From Hyphomicrobiales bacterium (GTDB taxonomy: Bacteria > Pseudomonadota > Alphaproteobacteria > Rhizobiales > Rhizobiaceae): 64,000 nucleotides of DNA. Positions 18,634 to 26,621 of the stretch are shown here, piece after piece. The DNA lies in assembly GCA_900469955.1 (NCBI GenBank), contig UBYX01000013.1:24871-88870 (forward strand), given 5' to 3'. The notes beneath the pieces were generated by a model, which did no database searches, was not told the DNA's origin, and saw nothing but the letters and a program-made list of their open reading frames with translations. A program made the translations under genes and the position numbers. Position 1 is the stretch's first letter. Each line of letters starts with the position of its first letter.

Positions 18634-19563
18634 TCACCCGGCATGAGCGGTGTCACGGGCCCGCGCAACCCAGGCGGCACCTTCGCGCCCATGATGAAAG
18701 CCGTTTGACAGCGGCGCGGCGGGGTAAACCCTCCGGAGTTTTTCGGCAGCCTCGTCTGCCCCGATATTTCCGTCTAACGCGTCCCGGTAGAGGGTCGCCA
18801 CGGCCACCATGTCGCAGTCCTGAGGCGACAGGCGGATTGCTGAAACCCCGCACGCGGCAAGCTCGCCGAGTTCGCCGAGAAGTGCCTGACAGGTATGGGA
18901 AATCGTCTGCACCCCGTTCAATGCCAGAAACGACTGGCGGTCGAGCGTTCTCACCGGCAGGCCGTCCGGATCCTCCCCACACACGAACTGGCAATTGTCC
19001 TTGATTTTTCCCTTCGACCGCGCGTGGGCGCAGCGTGCGGAGATAGCCAGCGGCATGCGTCCGAATGCGAAGACCTCGAAATCGACACCCGGGGTCTCGG
19101 AAACGACCCGCTTGACGGAGGAGAAGGGCAGTTCCGGAGGCAGACAGATGCGGCAAGCACTGCGCTCGGCCAGCAGCCGCGCGGTAGCGGAGTTGTAGAC
19201 GTTGACCAATGGCCCGATGCTATGGGCCTTGCCGTTCAAAAGACCGAGCGCCGAGAGGTCGTTCGCCTCGACCATGTGCTGGCTGTCTCGCGCAAGCTCG
19301 CGGATCAGCCTGCTTTCTCGCTCCAGGGTGACGAGAGCCAGCGTCGAAAGGAGCACCGTCTTGCCGGCGTCCTCCAGTCGTTCGATGACCTCGGCAATAT
19401 GGGGCTCGATAAAATGCTGCCGTTTGGAACAGACTGTCTCGCCGATTACAACCCGCTCGAACGGCGATTCCTCGGCGATACGGAAGTGGAAGTCGCGCCA
19501 TTTTGCGCTGTCCCAGAGATAGTAGACGGGACCCATGGTCAGCGACGGGCGGGCAATGTCCAT
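18634..19563 (-). CDS. ubiV: UbiV, O2-independent ubiquinone biosynthesis protein
   Basis: A 309-residue U32-peptidase-family protein. UbiV pairs with UbiU to hydroxylate the ubiquinone ring without oxygen. Both bind a 4Fe-4S cluster, and the four Cys expected in UbiV are here at residues 45, 178, 191 and 195 (in ETVCSK, SARCAH and KDNCQFVCGE). The ATG at 19563 is preceded by GGAGATAGGACC. It lies 4 bp after ubiU and is the last gene of the ubiT-ubiU-ubiV operon. The set lets the cell keep making ubiquinone for nitrate or other anaerobic respiration, which fits the FNR-type box upstream of ubiT. Confidence 0.93.
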   Translation of the reverse strand: MDIARPSLTMGPVYYLWDSAKWRDFHFRIAEESPFERVVIGETVCSKRQHFIEPHIAEVIERLEDAGKTVLLSTLALVTLERESRLIRELARDSQHMVEANDLSALGLLNGKAHSIGPLVNVYNSATARLLAERSACRICLPPELPFSSVKRVVSETPGVDFEVFAFGRMPLAISARCAHARSKGKIKDNCQFVCGEDPDGLPVRTLDRQSFLALNGVQTISHTCQALLGELGELAACGVSAIRLSPQDCDMVAVATLYRDALDGNIGADEAAEKLRRVYPAAPLSNGFHHGREGAAWVARARDTAHAG

Positions 19564-19567
19564 GGTC

Positions 19568-20545
19568 CTATCTCCAACGCTTTTCGTAGGCACCGGATGT
19601 CGTCTTCTGCCCCTCGCTCAACCCGCGGAGATGGGCAAGCAGGGCGGAGCGGTCATCAGGCTTGGCTGATAACGCCTTCTTCAGCGTGGAAACGACCTCC
19701 GCGACATAGGCTTTGCCCCGCTGGCGGCCTTCGACTTTCAAGGCGCTGACGCCGGCTGCGGTTAGGGCATCGATCTCGCCCATGACATCGAGCGACACCG
19801 GGTCCTCGAAAGCGTAGCCGGGCTCGTCGGCGATATCGAAGCGGCCCTTGCAGAGTGTCGGATAGCCGGCGGCTTCTCCGGCGGCGAAGCGGTTTATGGT
19901 GTAGGCGCCAAGCTCGGAAACGAGCTCATCGGCTTCCTTGCGGTAGCGGACATGGCTGGCCGGTGAGCAGACACCATTCATGTTCGGCGACTTCCCAGTG
20001 GCATAGGAAGACAGCGAACAGCGCCCTTCGGCCATGACGCAAAGCCCGCCGAAGACGAAGACTTCGATTTCGCAGCGGATCTTCGGCGCGATGCGAGCTA
20101 TGTCGGCGATGGTCAGCGTCCGGGGCAGAACCACGCGCTTGGCGTTGAAGGCGTCAACCAGAAAGTTGATCGCATCGACGTTGGAGGCGGACGCCTGCAC
20201 CGAGACATGCAGCCGCTGGTCGGGATAGTGCTCCGCGACATGGGCCATCAAGCCGAAATCGGCAAGGATCATGGCATCTGCGCCAAGCGCCACCGCGTCG
20301 GCGGCGGCTCGGTACCAGATCTCTTCATCGCCTGCCCGCATGAAGGTGTTGAGGGCGACAAAGGTCTGGGTGCCGTTGCGGCGGGCATAGGCAATCGCTT
20401 CACGCAATTCGTCCCTGGTGAAGTTCAGGCCCGGAAAGTTTCGGGCGTTCGTTTCGTCGCGGAAGCCGCAATAAACGGCATCGGCGCCGGCATCTACCGC
20501 CTCGCGAAAAGCTGCGGGTGTTCCGGCGGGGCAAATCAGTTCCAT
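19568..20545 (-). CDS. ubiU: UbiU, O2-independent ubiquinone biosynthesis protein
   Basis: A 325-residue U32-family protein. The cluster-binding cysteines are at 169, 176, 193 and 232 (GGLCVMAEGRC, NGVCSP, TLCKG), the same spacing known for characterised UbiU proteins. It forms a heterodimer with UbiV for oxygen-independent ring hydroxylation. The start ATG is preceded by GGGGAGG, and it overlaps the end of ubiT by 10 bp, so the two are translationally coupled. A longer reading frame upstream is overlap with ubiT, not part of the protein. Confidence 0.95.
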   Translation of the reverse strand: MELICPAGTPAAFREAVDAGADAVYCGFRDETNARNFPGLNFTRDELREAIAYARRNGTQTFVALNTFMRAGDEEIWYRAAADAVALGADAMILADFGLMAHVAEHYPDQRLHVSVQASASNVDAINFLVDAFNAKRVVLPRTLTIADIARIAPKIRCEIEVFVFGGLCVMAEGRCSLSSYATGKSPNMNGVCSPASHVRYRKEADELVSELGAYTINRFAAGEAAGYPTLCKGRFDIADEPGYAFEDPVSLDVMGEIDALTAAGVSALKVEGRQRGKAYVAEVVSTLKKALSAKPDDRSALLAHLRGLSEGQKTTSGAYEKRWR

Positions 20546-21045
20546 CGGCCAGCCTCCCCGGTCAATGCGCGCTGTCGAATGCCTTCGGCGACGCGGCTGA
20601 CGATCGGCGCAAGCGGGCCAGCCAGAGCGGACAGGTCGCGCGGTAGATCGATATCGCAGTCGTCGAGAGCGTTGCGCATCGCCAGCATGGCCTCCATATT
20701 TCCGCTGACGGTGAGGTCTCGCGAGAAGAAAAGGGCATCCGCATCGCAGCGGCCTTCGAGCAGCGCGAGCAGCATGACGATCGGGCCTTCGACACAGGCG
20801 TCCGCGTCTGGCGGCGCTTTTGCCCTTCGCACCACATGGATAGAGGGCTGCGCGGGTGAGACAACGAAAACAAGCGGGATGTCGGTCGGCATGAATGCAA
20901 AGCACTTTCCCAGATGCTCCCCGAGGCGGACGAACAGATGGGGATGTTCCTTCATCACCCGCCGAAACAGGATCGACGTGGCCCGCTCGATCGCCGCGAC
21001 TGGAATGACATTAAGAGGGGCGGCGAGTGTCGCGGGAAATCTCAT
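20536..21045 (-). CDS. ubiT: UbiT, SCP2-domain accessory factor of anaerobic ubiquinone synthesis
   Basis: A 169-residue protein with an SCP2-type lipid-binding domain (about residues 40-140, with VFVVSPAQPSIHVV and ALLEGRCDADALFFSRDLTVSGN). UbiT is thought to bind the hydrophobic ubiquinone intermediates for UbiU and UbiV. The ATG at 21045 has AGGACC upstream. It is the first gene of the ubiTUV operon. A TTG-N8-CAA box 57 bp upstream suggests induction at low oxygen or by nitrogen oxides. The family assignment depends on both the domain and its place directly before ubiU. Confidence 0.88.
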   Translation of the reverse strand: MRFPATLAAPLNVIPVAAIERATSILFRRVMKEHPHLFVRLGEHLGKCFAFMPTDIPLVFVVSPAQPSIHVVRRAKAPPDADACVEGPIVMLLALLEGRCDADALFFSRDLTVSGNMEAMLAMRNALDDCDIDLPRDLSALAGPLAPIVSRVAEGIRQRALTGEAGRWN

Positions 21046-21101
21046 CTGGGCTGGTCCTGCTGGAATCGCCGGGAGGCTAGCGGCTGCCGTCACGGCGATG
21101 T

Positions 21102-21115
21102 TTGACGGGGAGCAA
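21102..21115. promoter_or_regulatory. FNR/NnrR-type box upstream of ubiTUV
   Basis: TTGACGGGGAGCAA fits the TTG-N8-CAA frame of Crp/FNR-family sites and is close to the FixK/FNR consensus TTGAT-N4-ATCAA. It is 57 bp upstream of the ubiT start, so a class II promoter position is possible. Similar boxes at 21740-21753 and 22875-22888 precede the hemerythrin and ubiX genes. Confidence 0.5.
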
Positions 21116-21156
21116 ACAGCAGGAGATTTTCCCGAGCGCACCGCAGTTCGATTACG

Positions 21157-21627
21157 CTAGCACAAGACCTCACGGCCTTCGGCTTCGGCAACAAGCAGTG
21201 CTTCGATGATCAGCTTTTCCGAATGCACATGGCGTCTGAGGGCCTCCTGAAAACCCTGGAGCAGATGGCGGGCCGAACTGATGGAAGCGCCGCTCCCGGT
21301 CGCAAGCTCCTTCAAGGTCTTCGAGACCTCCCGACCGGCAATCAGATCGCAGCGGTGCTCCGCCTTCAGCCGTTCGATCATTCGCTGCGCAAAGTTTGAT
21401 CCGGCATTGCTGCTGAAGTCCGGAAACAGCACTTCCTCTTCCAGCACATGCGTCGTCTCGATCAACGTGCCGATGCTTTCCGATGCGGTGAGGCAGGTCA
21501 CGGGGTCGATTTCGCCGGGCAGCGAGGAGGCTATTTCCTCGAGCGCGAGGCACAACTCCAGAAGCGCCTCGTGATTGCGCTCCAGCACAGCAAGGTTCTG
21601 GGCGCTCAGCTTCGCCTTGATTGTCAT
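21157..21627 (-). CDS. Hemerythrin HHE domain-containing protein
   Basis: A 156-residue all-alpha protein with the His and Glu pattern of the hemerythrin superfamily: ERNHEALL in helix 1, ETTHVLEEEVLFPDF in helix 2, AEHRCDL in helix 3 and RRHVHSEKLI in helix 4. These would ligate a di-iron site. Such proteins bind oxygen or nitric oxide, or help repair iron-sulfur clusters. The ATG at 21627 is preceded by AAGGGAAGGAAC. It lies just upstream of the ubiTUV operon on the same strand, with its own TTG-N8-CAA box, and the context points to nitric oxide or low-oxygen physiology. Confidence 0.85.
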   Translation of the reverse strand: MTIKAKLSAQNLAVLERNHEALLELCLALEEIASSLPGEIDPVTCLTASESIGTLIETTHVLEEEVLFPDFSSNAGSNFAQRMIERLKAEHRCDLIAGREVSKTLKELATGSGASISSARHLLQGFQEALRRHVHSEKLIIEALLVAEAEGREVLC

Positions 21628-21739
21628 GTTCCTTCCCTTCATCCGTGGCGTGACGGAATGGTCCAGACAGGATTTTGTCCGAGAGCATTCCGCAAGCAGG
21701 CGCAAGGAAGGAGAATGCCCGACCAGGTTTGGCCCATCT

Positions 21740-21753
21740 TTGCGCGGAAGCAA
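21740..21753. promoter_or_regulatory. FNR/NnrR-type box upstream of the hemerythrin gene
   Basis: TTGCGCGGAAGCAA matches TTG-N8-CAA and resembles the TTGCG-N4-CGCAA form described for NnrR-type nitric oxide regulators. It is 113 bp upstream of the hemerythrin gene start, so the promoter would leave a longer leader. Confidence 0.42.
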
Positions 21754-21789
21754 ACAAGGCCAAGCGGTTGGCGCCGTGGTGGTCCCGGA

Positions 21790-22065
21790 TCAGGGGCGGC
21801 GCGGCTTGGGGGGATTCTTCACGAAGGACATCTCTTCCTGAGCCACCTTGCCTTGGGCGCTCAGGATGGCGCGCCATCTGCGGTTTCCAAGCCGCACGCT
21901 CAGCCTGTGGGTTCCGGCATGCTCTCCTTCGCCCCTTTCAACGCTGCTCGTGATATGCCCTTGTCTGAGGCTTTTTCGGAATTCCTCGCTCGACATCCCG
22001 AAACGCTGCGCAAGCTCGGGGCTTTCCAGGACAAAATCACCATTTTCGTCGCGTTCGATATGCAT
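21790..22065 (-). CDS. DUF6522-like small protein
   Basis: A 91-residue cytoplasmic protein: acidic N-terminal segment, ELAQRFGMSSEEFRKSLRQG, then a Thr/Ser-rich turn, HRLSVRLGNRRWRAIL and a basic Pro-rich tail. I recognise this as the DUF6522 type, small proteins found next to denitrification and nitric oxide genes of Rhizobiales. No catalytic motif is visible. It starts 22 bp after the end of ubiX and is probably cotranscribed with it. There is no strong RBS before the ATG; coupling to ubiX translation may substitute. Confidence 0.65.
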   Translation of the reverse strand: MHIERDENGDFVLESPELAQRFGMSSEEFRKSLRQGHITSSVERGEGEHAGTHRLSVRLGNRRWRAILSAQGKVAQEEMSFVKNPPKPRRP

Positions 22066-22087
22066 GATTATACGGCCTACGGGCGAG

Positions 22088-22708
22088 CTAAAGGAGAAGG
22101 TTGGTTACCGTGGATGACCGCTCCGTTTCAGCGACCTCGCCTTCCCAGATCCTTGCGATGGTTCCGATGGACAGAGCCAAAAGGTCGATCGCCCGACAAG
22201 CCAGTTGATCGACCATATCGTCTATCGTCTGCGGCTTGTGGTAAAAAGCAGGCACTGGCGGCATGACGATCGCTCCCATTTCAGTGACTGTGCACATATT
22301 GCGCAGGTGGCCGAGATGCAACGGCGTTTCCCTGGCAAGCAGCACAAGCCGTCTCCGTTCCTTGAGCTGCACGTCGGCCGCTCGGACTATGAGTGTGTCG
22401 GCATGGCCGGATGCCACGGCCGATAGCGTGCGCATGGAACAGGGTGCCACGATCATTCCATGAACAGGGAAGGAGCCGCTTGCGATGGCAGCGCCGATGT
22501 CGCCAGCCGGGTAGATCCTGCAGGCGAGGGAGCGGATGTGGGGAAGGGCCCGGGGACCAATCTCGTGCTGCAGCGTCCGCCTTCCAGCATCGGAGACCAC
22601 AAGGTGAGTTTCGATACTTGGCAGTTCAGCCAGTCGCTCGATAATACGAACAGCGATCGCGGCACCCGAGGCGCCCGATATTCCAACGATCACTCGCTCA
22701 GGCTTCAT
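22088..22708 (-). CDS. ubiX: UbiX-family flavin prenyltransferase
   Basis: A 206-residue protein starting MKPERVIVGISGASGA, the FMN-binding signature of the UbiX/Pad1 family, with VVSDAGRRTL and the conserved MIVAPCSMRTLSAVASG motif. UbiX makes prenylated FMN, the cofactor of UbiD decarboxylases in ubiquinone and aromatic-acid metabolism. The ATG at 22708 is preceded by GGAAGA with good spacing, and homology starts there; the frame is open for another 60 codons upstream without family similarity. Its place among ubiTUV and low-oxygen genes suggests it supports anaerobic ubiquinone synthesis. No ubiD is in the window. Confidence 0.93.
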   Translation of the reverse strand: MKPERVIVGISGASGAAIAVRIIERLAELPSIETHLVVSDAGRRTLQHEIGPRALPHIRSLACRIYPAGDIGAAIASGSFPVHGMIVAPCSMRTLSAVASGHADTLIVRAADVQLKERRRLVLLARETPLHLGHLRNMCTVTEMGAIVMPPVPAFYHKPQTIDDMVDQLACRAIDLLALSIGTIARIWEGEVAETERSSTVTNLLL

Positions 22709-22874
22709 AACGGTCTTCCGAAGCATGAAGCCGAATGCCGCGGCGATGGTCCCGAAGGCGGCAGCCGAATATCGATACGCCAGATGGTCCAGATATCTTC
22801 CGCATTGTTCGCTCCCGATCCGATAGCCCTGGCTATGGGCAAACGGACCATGAAGTGAATGGGCATCTCTTTCG

Positions 22875-22888
22875 TTGACGCAACGCAA
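22875..22888. promoter_or_regulatory. FNR/NnrR-type box upstream of ubiX
   Basis: TTGACGCAACGCAA fits TTG-N8-CAA and shares TTGAC and GCAA with the ubiT box. It is 167 bp upstream of ubiX, which would give a long leader, so its role is less sure than for the ubiT site. Confidence 0.35.
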
Positions 22889-22932
22889 TCAGCTTATGAG
22901 AGGTGGCCGACGAGCAAACGCGGACTTGGGTT

Positions 22933-23325
22933 TCAGGAGAGGCGGAGCGCCTTGGGCCCGATGCCGAGGCCGATCTGAAGGCTGTCCGCGATGCGGTGCG
23001 CACGGTCCCGGAAGAATTCCATGGCGTCTCCCCGGCATGTCTGTTCCAGGGTGTCTTCGAAGAGTTGAAGCCAACGCTGGAAGTGATCCGCCGTCAAGGC
23101 AAGCCCCTGATGGGCTTTATGGGGGTTGCCGGAGTAAGCGCCGTTTTTGAAAGCAAGAGCAGACCAGAACAATGTCAGACGCTGAAGGTGAGTGTCCCAG
23201 TCACGCCCTATCCGGGCTTCGAAAATCGGACCGAGCAAGGGATCGGTCCTGACCCTGCCGTAGAACAGGTGGACGACGGTCCGCACAAGCTCCTCGTCGA
23301 TCGTATCCTGCCGGACGTCATTCAT
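22933..23325 (-). CDS. Group III truncated haemoglobin
   Basis: A 130-residue globin of the truncated 2-on-2 type. It shows the group III features: VRTVVHLFYGRVRTDPLLGPIF at helices A-B, HLQRLTLFWSALAF around helix E, and the proximal His region NPHKAHQGL, followed by HFQRWLQLFEDTL. Such proteins bind oxygen or nitric oxide under micro-oxic conditions. I chose the ATG at 23325 over a TTG two codons earlier. It sits upstream of ubiX in the same orientation, completing a group of gas-handling and low-oxygen genes. Confidence 0.9.
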   Translation of the reverse strand: MNDVRQDTIDEELVRTVVHLFYGRVRTDPLLGPIFEARIGRDWDTHLQRLTLFWSALAFKNGAYSGNPHKAHQGLALTADHFQRWLQLFEDTLEQTCRGDAMEFFRDRAHRIADSLQIGLGIGPKALRLS

Positions 23326-23593
23326 TTGCAATCATCCGCTTCCAAACGTGAAGCATCAAGTCGCCGATAACAGTCCGGATGTCGATATGACCAATGCGCA
23401 CACCGGTTCCGAAGTACCATATTCTCGAACTGCGGCAGGCAGCAACATGAATTTGACGCTGAAACGAACGATGCTTGCCGCTCATTCCCCCATCCCCTAT
23501 ATGGCGTCACGCAGATAGGCCCGGATTTCGCGACAATTGCCGAGCATATTACCTGACCGTGGCCCCTGATGGGGCGCATCTTAGGAGATTTTG

Positions 23594-23956
23594 ATGGCGC
23601 AGAATGCCGTCGTGCTCATCGTGGATGATGAGCCGCTGATACGATTCACAACGCTCGATGTGCTGGAAGAAGTCGGCCATGTGGTCCTCGAGGCCGGGAA
23701 TGCGGACGAGGCAATGGTGCTTTTCCGCAACCGGTCCGACATCGATATCGTTTTCACCGACGTCAATATGGCGGGTTCAATGGACGGGCTTCAGCTTGCC
23801 CGGCGTATCCGCGCCGTGCGCCCCAATGTGGGCATCATCATCACCTCAGGCGTCGTCAATCTTGATCCTATGCTGTTGCCCGCCAACACGGTGTTCCTGC
23901 CGAAGCCCTACCAGCACGACAGGCTGTTGTCCTCGATCCATGAACTGATGCGTTAA
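23594..23956 (+). CDS. Single-domain response regulator (CheY-like)
   Basis: A 120-residue receiver domain with nothing fused to it. The acidic pocket is D11-D12 (LIVDDEP), the phosphoacceptor Asp56 is in FTDVNMA, the switch Thr/Ser is in ITSG, and Lys104 in LPKPY completes the site. With no output domain it acts by protein contact. No kinase gene is adjacent. The RBS TAGGAGA is 5 bases before the ATG. Such orphan receivers are numerous in rhizobia and often belong to stress or light-signalling networks. Confidence 0.9.
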   Translation: MAQNAVVLIVDDEPLIRFTTLDVLEEVGHVVLEAGNADEAMVLFRNRSDIDIVFTDVNMAGSMDGLQLARRIRAVRPNVGIIITSGVVNLDPMLLPANTVFLPKPYQHDRLLSSIHELMR

Positions 23957-23996
23957 GGTGAGGAGCCTCGCCCCAAGCTTCAACAGGGCGCCCTGC

Positions 23997-24022
23997 GGAA
24001 CCAGATAGCCCTGTTTGCGGTT
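23997..24022 (+). promoter_or_regulatory. Weak candidate EcfG-type promoter
   Basis: GGAAC followed after 17 bases by GGTT, one mismatch to the GGAAC-N16/17-CGTT consensus of the EcfG stress sigma factor. It is placed about 32 bp before the start of the small secreted protein, which would give a short leader. Confidence 0.3.
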
Positions 24023-24053
24023 GTGTTGTCGGTCCATCCGAGGAGATCTCGAT

Positions 24054-24353
24054 ATGCTGACGAGGCTGGCAACGATAGTAGCGATAACCCTTGCATTCGC
24101 CGAACCTGCGTTTTCCCAGGTGCCTGCGACGGATGCTACGAGCCCCCAATCAGGCACGGCGGCAGCGCCGGCCGGCACTGCAGGAACCTTGCCGGTAACG
24201 CCGCTACCGGGGGTCACCGACCCCACGACCACCAACAGCACAACTGGCACCGTCGATCATGAGGATCACTGCCAGCCGCCGGGTACGCCAGGCAATACCA
24301 ATCCGAGTGCGGACGCGCTTGCCCTTCCGCGTCCGGAGCAGGCGTGTCGCTAA
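24054..24353 (+). CDS. Small secreted Thr/Pro-rich hypothetical protein
   Basis: A 99-residue protein with an N-terminal signal peptide (MLTRLATIVAITLAFAEPAFSQ) and a likely cleavage after AFS or FSQ. The mature part is low complexity, rich in Thr, Pro, Ala and Gly, with two Cys near the C terminus (DHCQPPG and EQACR) that could form a disulfide in the periplasm. The RBS GAGGAGATC precedes the ATG. No family recognised. It may be transcribed from the weak EcfG-like promoter just upstream. Confidence 0.65.
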   Translation: MLTRLATIVAITLAFAEPAFSQVPATDATSPQSGTAAAPAGTAGTLPVTPLPGVTDPTTTNSTTGTVDHEDHCQPPGTPGNTNPSADALALPRPEQACR

Positions 24354-24499
24354 GGAAGACGGAAACCCCTTTACTCTTCGTCAATCTCTATTAAGTTGGT
24401 AGAGATAAGGCCGCTGCCGAAACTCGGGTAAACCGGGTGTCAGTGGCTTTGTGAGACTGCCCCCTTTCGCCCAATTGCAACGGACGAGGAGTGTGCTTG

Positions 24500-25888
24500 A
24501 TGACCTATGACGTCGCTATCGTCGGTTCCGGTTTCTCCGCAATCGCTCTCACCATCAATCTCCTTCGGGTTCTGCCACGCTCCGCTTCGATAGCCGTCGT
24601 CGGGGACGATCCGGGTTTCGGGCGAGGGACCGCCTATCGGACCGAATTCTATCTGCATCGCCTGAACGTGCCCGCCGCCCGAATGAGCGTATTTCCGGAC
24701 CGGCCGGACGATTTCGTCGAATGGCTGCGGCGAAGGGGCAAGGCGGTTTTCGCCGAGGATTTTGCTACGCGCGGCGATTATGGTCTCTATCTGCGAGATA
24801 CGCTGGCGACCCTCCTGCGACCACGGCAACGGCGGGCGCACGTGGATTTCGTCAAGGCGAAGGCAACGGCCTGTGTGCAGTGCGAGAGCGATCGCCTCGT
24901 TTTCTGTCTCGACAACAACGACGAATTGAAAGCCCGAAATGTGGTTTTGGCTTTGGGTGTCGGCAATGCCGATCTGCCGGTGTCGAAGGATTGCATCGCG
25001 GAAAGCGTACGGCCTCGCATCGTCGACAACCCTTGGCGACTCAGCTGGCTTTCGCGGGTGGGAAGAACGGACGAGATCTGTATTCTCGGCTCCGGGTTGA
25101 CCATGATCGATCAGGTTCTGTCGCTAAGGGCCCGTGGTCATCGCGGTAAAATTCATGTGCTGTCGCGTCGCGGACTGGTACCGCACCCGCATCCTCCGCG
25201 GCGTGCCACACCGGTCGCTCCGGAACTGCCGGCCAGCCGGGAGATCAGCCAGCTCTTGCAGGCTTTGCGTCAGCAGATAAAAAGCAGCGGCGCCGACTGG
25301 CGCGGCGTCATCGACGGACTGCGACCGCAAAGCCAAGCCCTGTGGCAGTCTTTGAGCCGGGACCAGCGCTCGCGGTTTCTCCGTCATGCGCTTGCCTGGT
25401 GGAATATTCACCGCCACCGCATTGCGCCGGAAGTTTTCACCCGCTTTGACGCATTGATCAAGGACGGGACGGTCACCGTGCATGCTGGATTCATCCGGTC
25501 TATCGATGAGGAGGGCGCTGCTGCGAACATTGACTACCGCCGGCGCGGCACCCGAGACTTCACCTCCATTCGCGCCGACTGGATCGTCAATTGCACGGGC
25601 ATGGAACGGGCCGGCATCGGGCATTCGCCTTTGCTGCGCGAAATGCGAGAGAGTGAGATGCTCGTCATGGACGAGCTCGGCCTCGGTATTTCCGTCGATC
25701 CGCATTCCCGGGTTTTGGATGCAGACGGCAAGGCCCAGCCCGGCCTGTTTGCCGCTGGCGCCCTTACGGCTGGCCAGTTCTGGGAAATAACGGCCGTACC
25801 CGATATTCGAGTTCAGGCAAGTCTGCTTGCGGACGTGATCGCCGCGCAGGTCGCGCAAACGGCTCCGCCGGATGCTCGCATCGCCTGA
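24500..25888 (+). CDS. FAD/NAD(P)-binding oxidoreductase (NAD_binding_9 type)
   Basis: A 462-residue flavoprotein. The dinucleotide-binding motif is at residues 6-14 (AIVGSGFSA), followed by VVGDDPGFGRGTAYRTEFYLHRLNVPA, the signature of the NAD_binding_9/HcaA-like group, then a second nucleotide-binding region at ICILGSGLTMIDQVLSL near residue 195. The C-terminal part has the GLFAAGAL motif for FAD. The ATG at 24500 is preceded by GAGGAG. Members are found with siderophore and aromatic-compound genes, but here no partner is evident. Function is a reductase or oxidase of unknown substrate. Confidence 0.8.
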   Translation: MTYDVAIVGSGFSAIALTINLLRVLPRSASIAVVGDDPGFGRGTAYRTEFYLHRLNVPAARMSVFPDRPDDFVEWLRRRGKAVFAEDFATRGDYGLYLRDTLATLLRPRQRRAHVDFVKAKATACVQCESDRLVFCLDNNDELKARNVVLALGVGNADLPVSKDCIAESVRPRIVDNPWRLSWLSRVGRTDEICILGSGLTMIDQVLSLRARGHRGKIHVLSRRGLVPHPHPPRRATPVAPELPASREISQLLQALRQQIKSSGADWRGVIDGLRPQSQALWQSLSRDQRSRFLRHALAWWNIHRHRIAPEVFTRFDALIKDGTVTVHAGFIRSIDEEGAAANIDYRRRGTRDFTSIRADWIVNCTGMERAGIGHSPLLREMRESEMLVMDELGLGISVDPHSRVLDADGKAQPGLFAAGALTAGQFWEITAVPDIRVQASLLADVIAAQVAQTAPPDARIA

Positions 25889-26002
25889 TCGGGTTTCGTT
25901 GGCATGAATTTCTTCTTATAGGGTGTCTTCGGCGTTTCCTTTCCTTCCGTCCCCGAAAACGGCCGGTAGTCTGTAGCAAATCGTTTCGCGAAAGGATTTC
26001 CC

Positions 26003-26554
26003 ATGGCTCTGAAGGTGGTCGGTCTTGCGGGTAGCTACAACCGGCCCTCCAAGACTTTCGTGCTGGTCGAGCATATCGCCAGGATCGCCGCTCACCGCTA
26101 TGGCTTCGAGCCGTTGATTTATGACATGGCCGATGTCGGGCCTTCCCTCGGGCAGGCCCAGCACCAACGCGAGCTCGACGAGGCTGCGACCGCCATCCTG
26201 AATGATGTGGTTGGAGCGGATCTGCTGATCGTGGGTTCGCCAACGTACAAAGGAAGTTATTCAGGTCTTTTCAAGCATTTCGTAGACCTCATCGACCCCG
26301 AGCAGCTCCGCGCCAAGCCCGTCCTGATTACCGCGACGGGCGGCGGTGACCGGCATGCCTTGATGGTCGAGCATCAGCTGCGGCCGCTTTTCGGTTTCTT
26401 TATGGCCCATACCTTGCCGACGGCCGTGTATGCTTCCGACAAGGATTTCTCCGATTACCGGATCGTCTCGGACCCGCTGCGACAGAGAATCGGTTTCGCC
26501 GTCGACGAGCTCGGCGCTTTCTTGCCCGCACGGAAGTTTGCCGCTACGGGCTGA
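26003..26554 (+). CDS. NADPH-dependent FMN reductase (MsuE-like)
   Basis: A 183-residue flavodoxin-fold protein. The phosphate-binding loop is GLAGSYNRPSKT at residues 8-19 and the flavin ring contact is VGSPTYKGSYSGLFKHFVD. This is the pattern of FMN reductases such as MsuE, which feed reduced FMN to monooxygenases acting on alkanesulfonates. The usual partner monooxygenase genes are not adjacent. The RBS AAAGGA is 6 bases before the ATG. Confidence 0.85.
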   Translation: MALKVVGLAGSYNRPSKTFVLVEHIARIAAHRYGFEPLIYDMADVGPSLGQAQHQRELDEAATAILNDVVGADLLIVGSPTYKGSYSGLFKHFVDLIDPEQLRAKPVLITATGGGDRHALMVEHQLRPLFGFFMAHTLPTAVYASDKDFSDYRIVSDPLRQRIGFAVDELGAFLPARKFAATG

Positions 26555-26621
26555 ACTTTACTTTCGTCCACGTTGCCGTATCTATGCCCGCGCCGTCCAA
26601 GCGAATTTAAGGAGAACGGGC

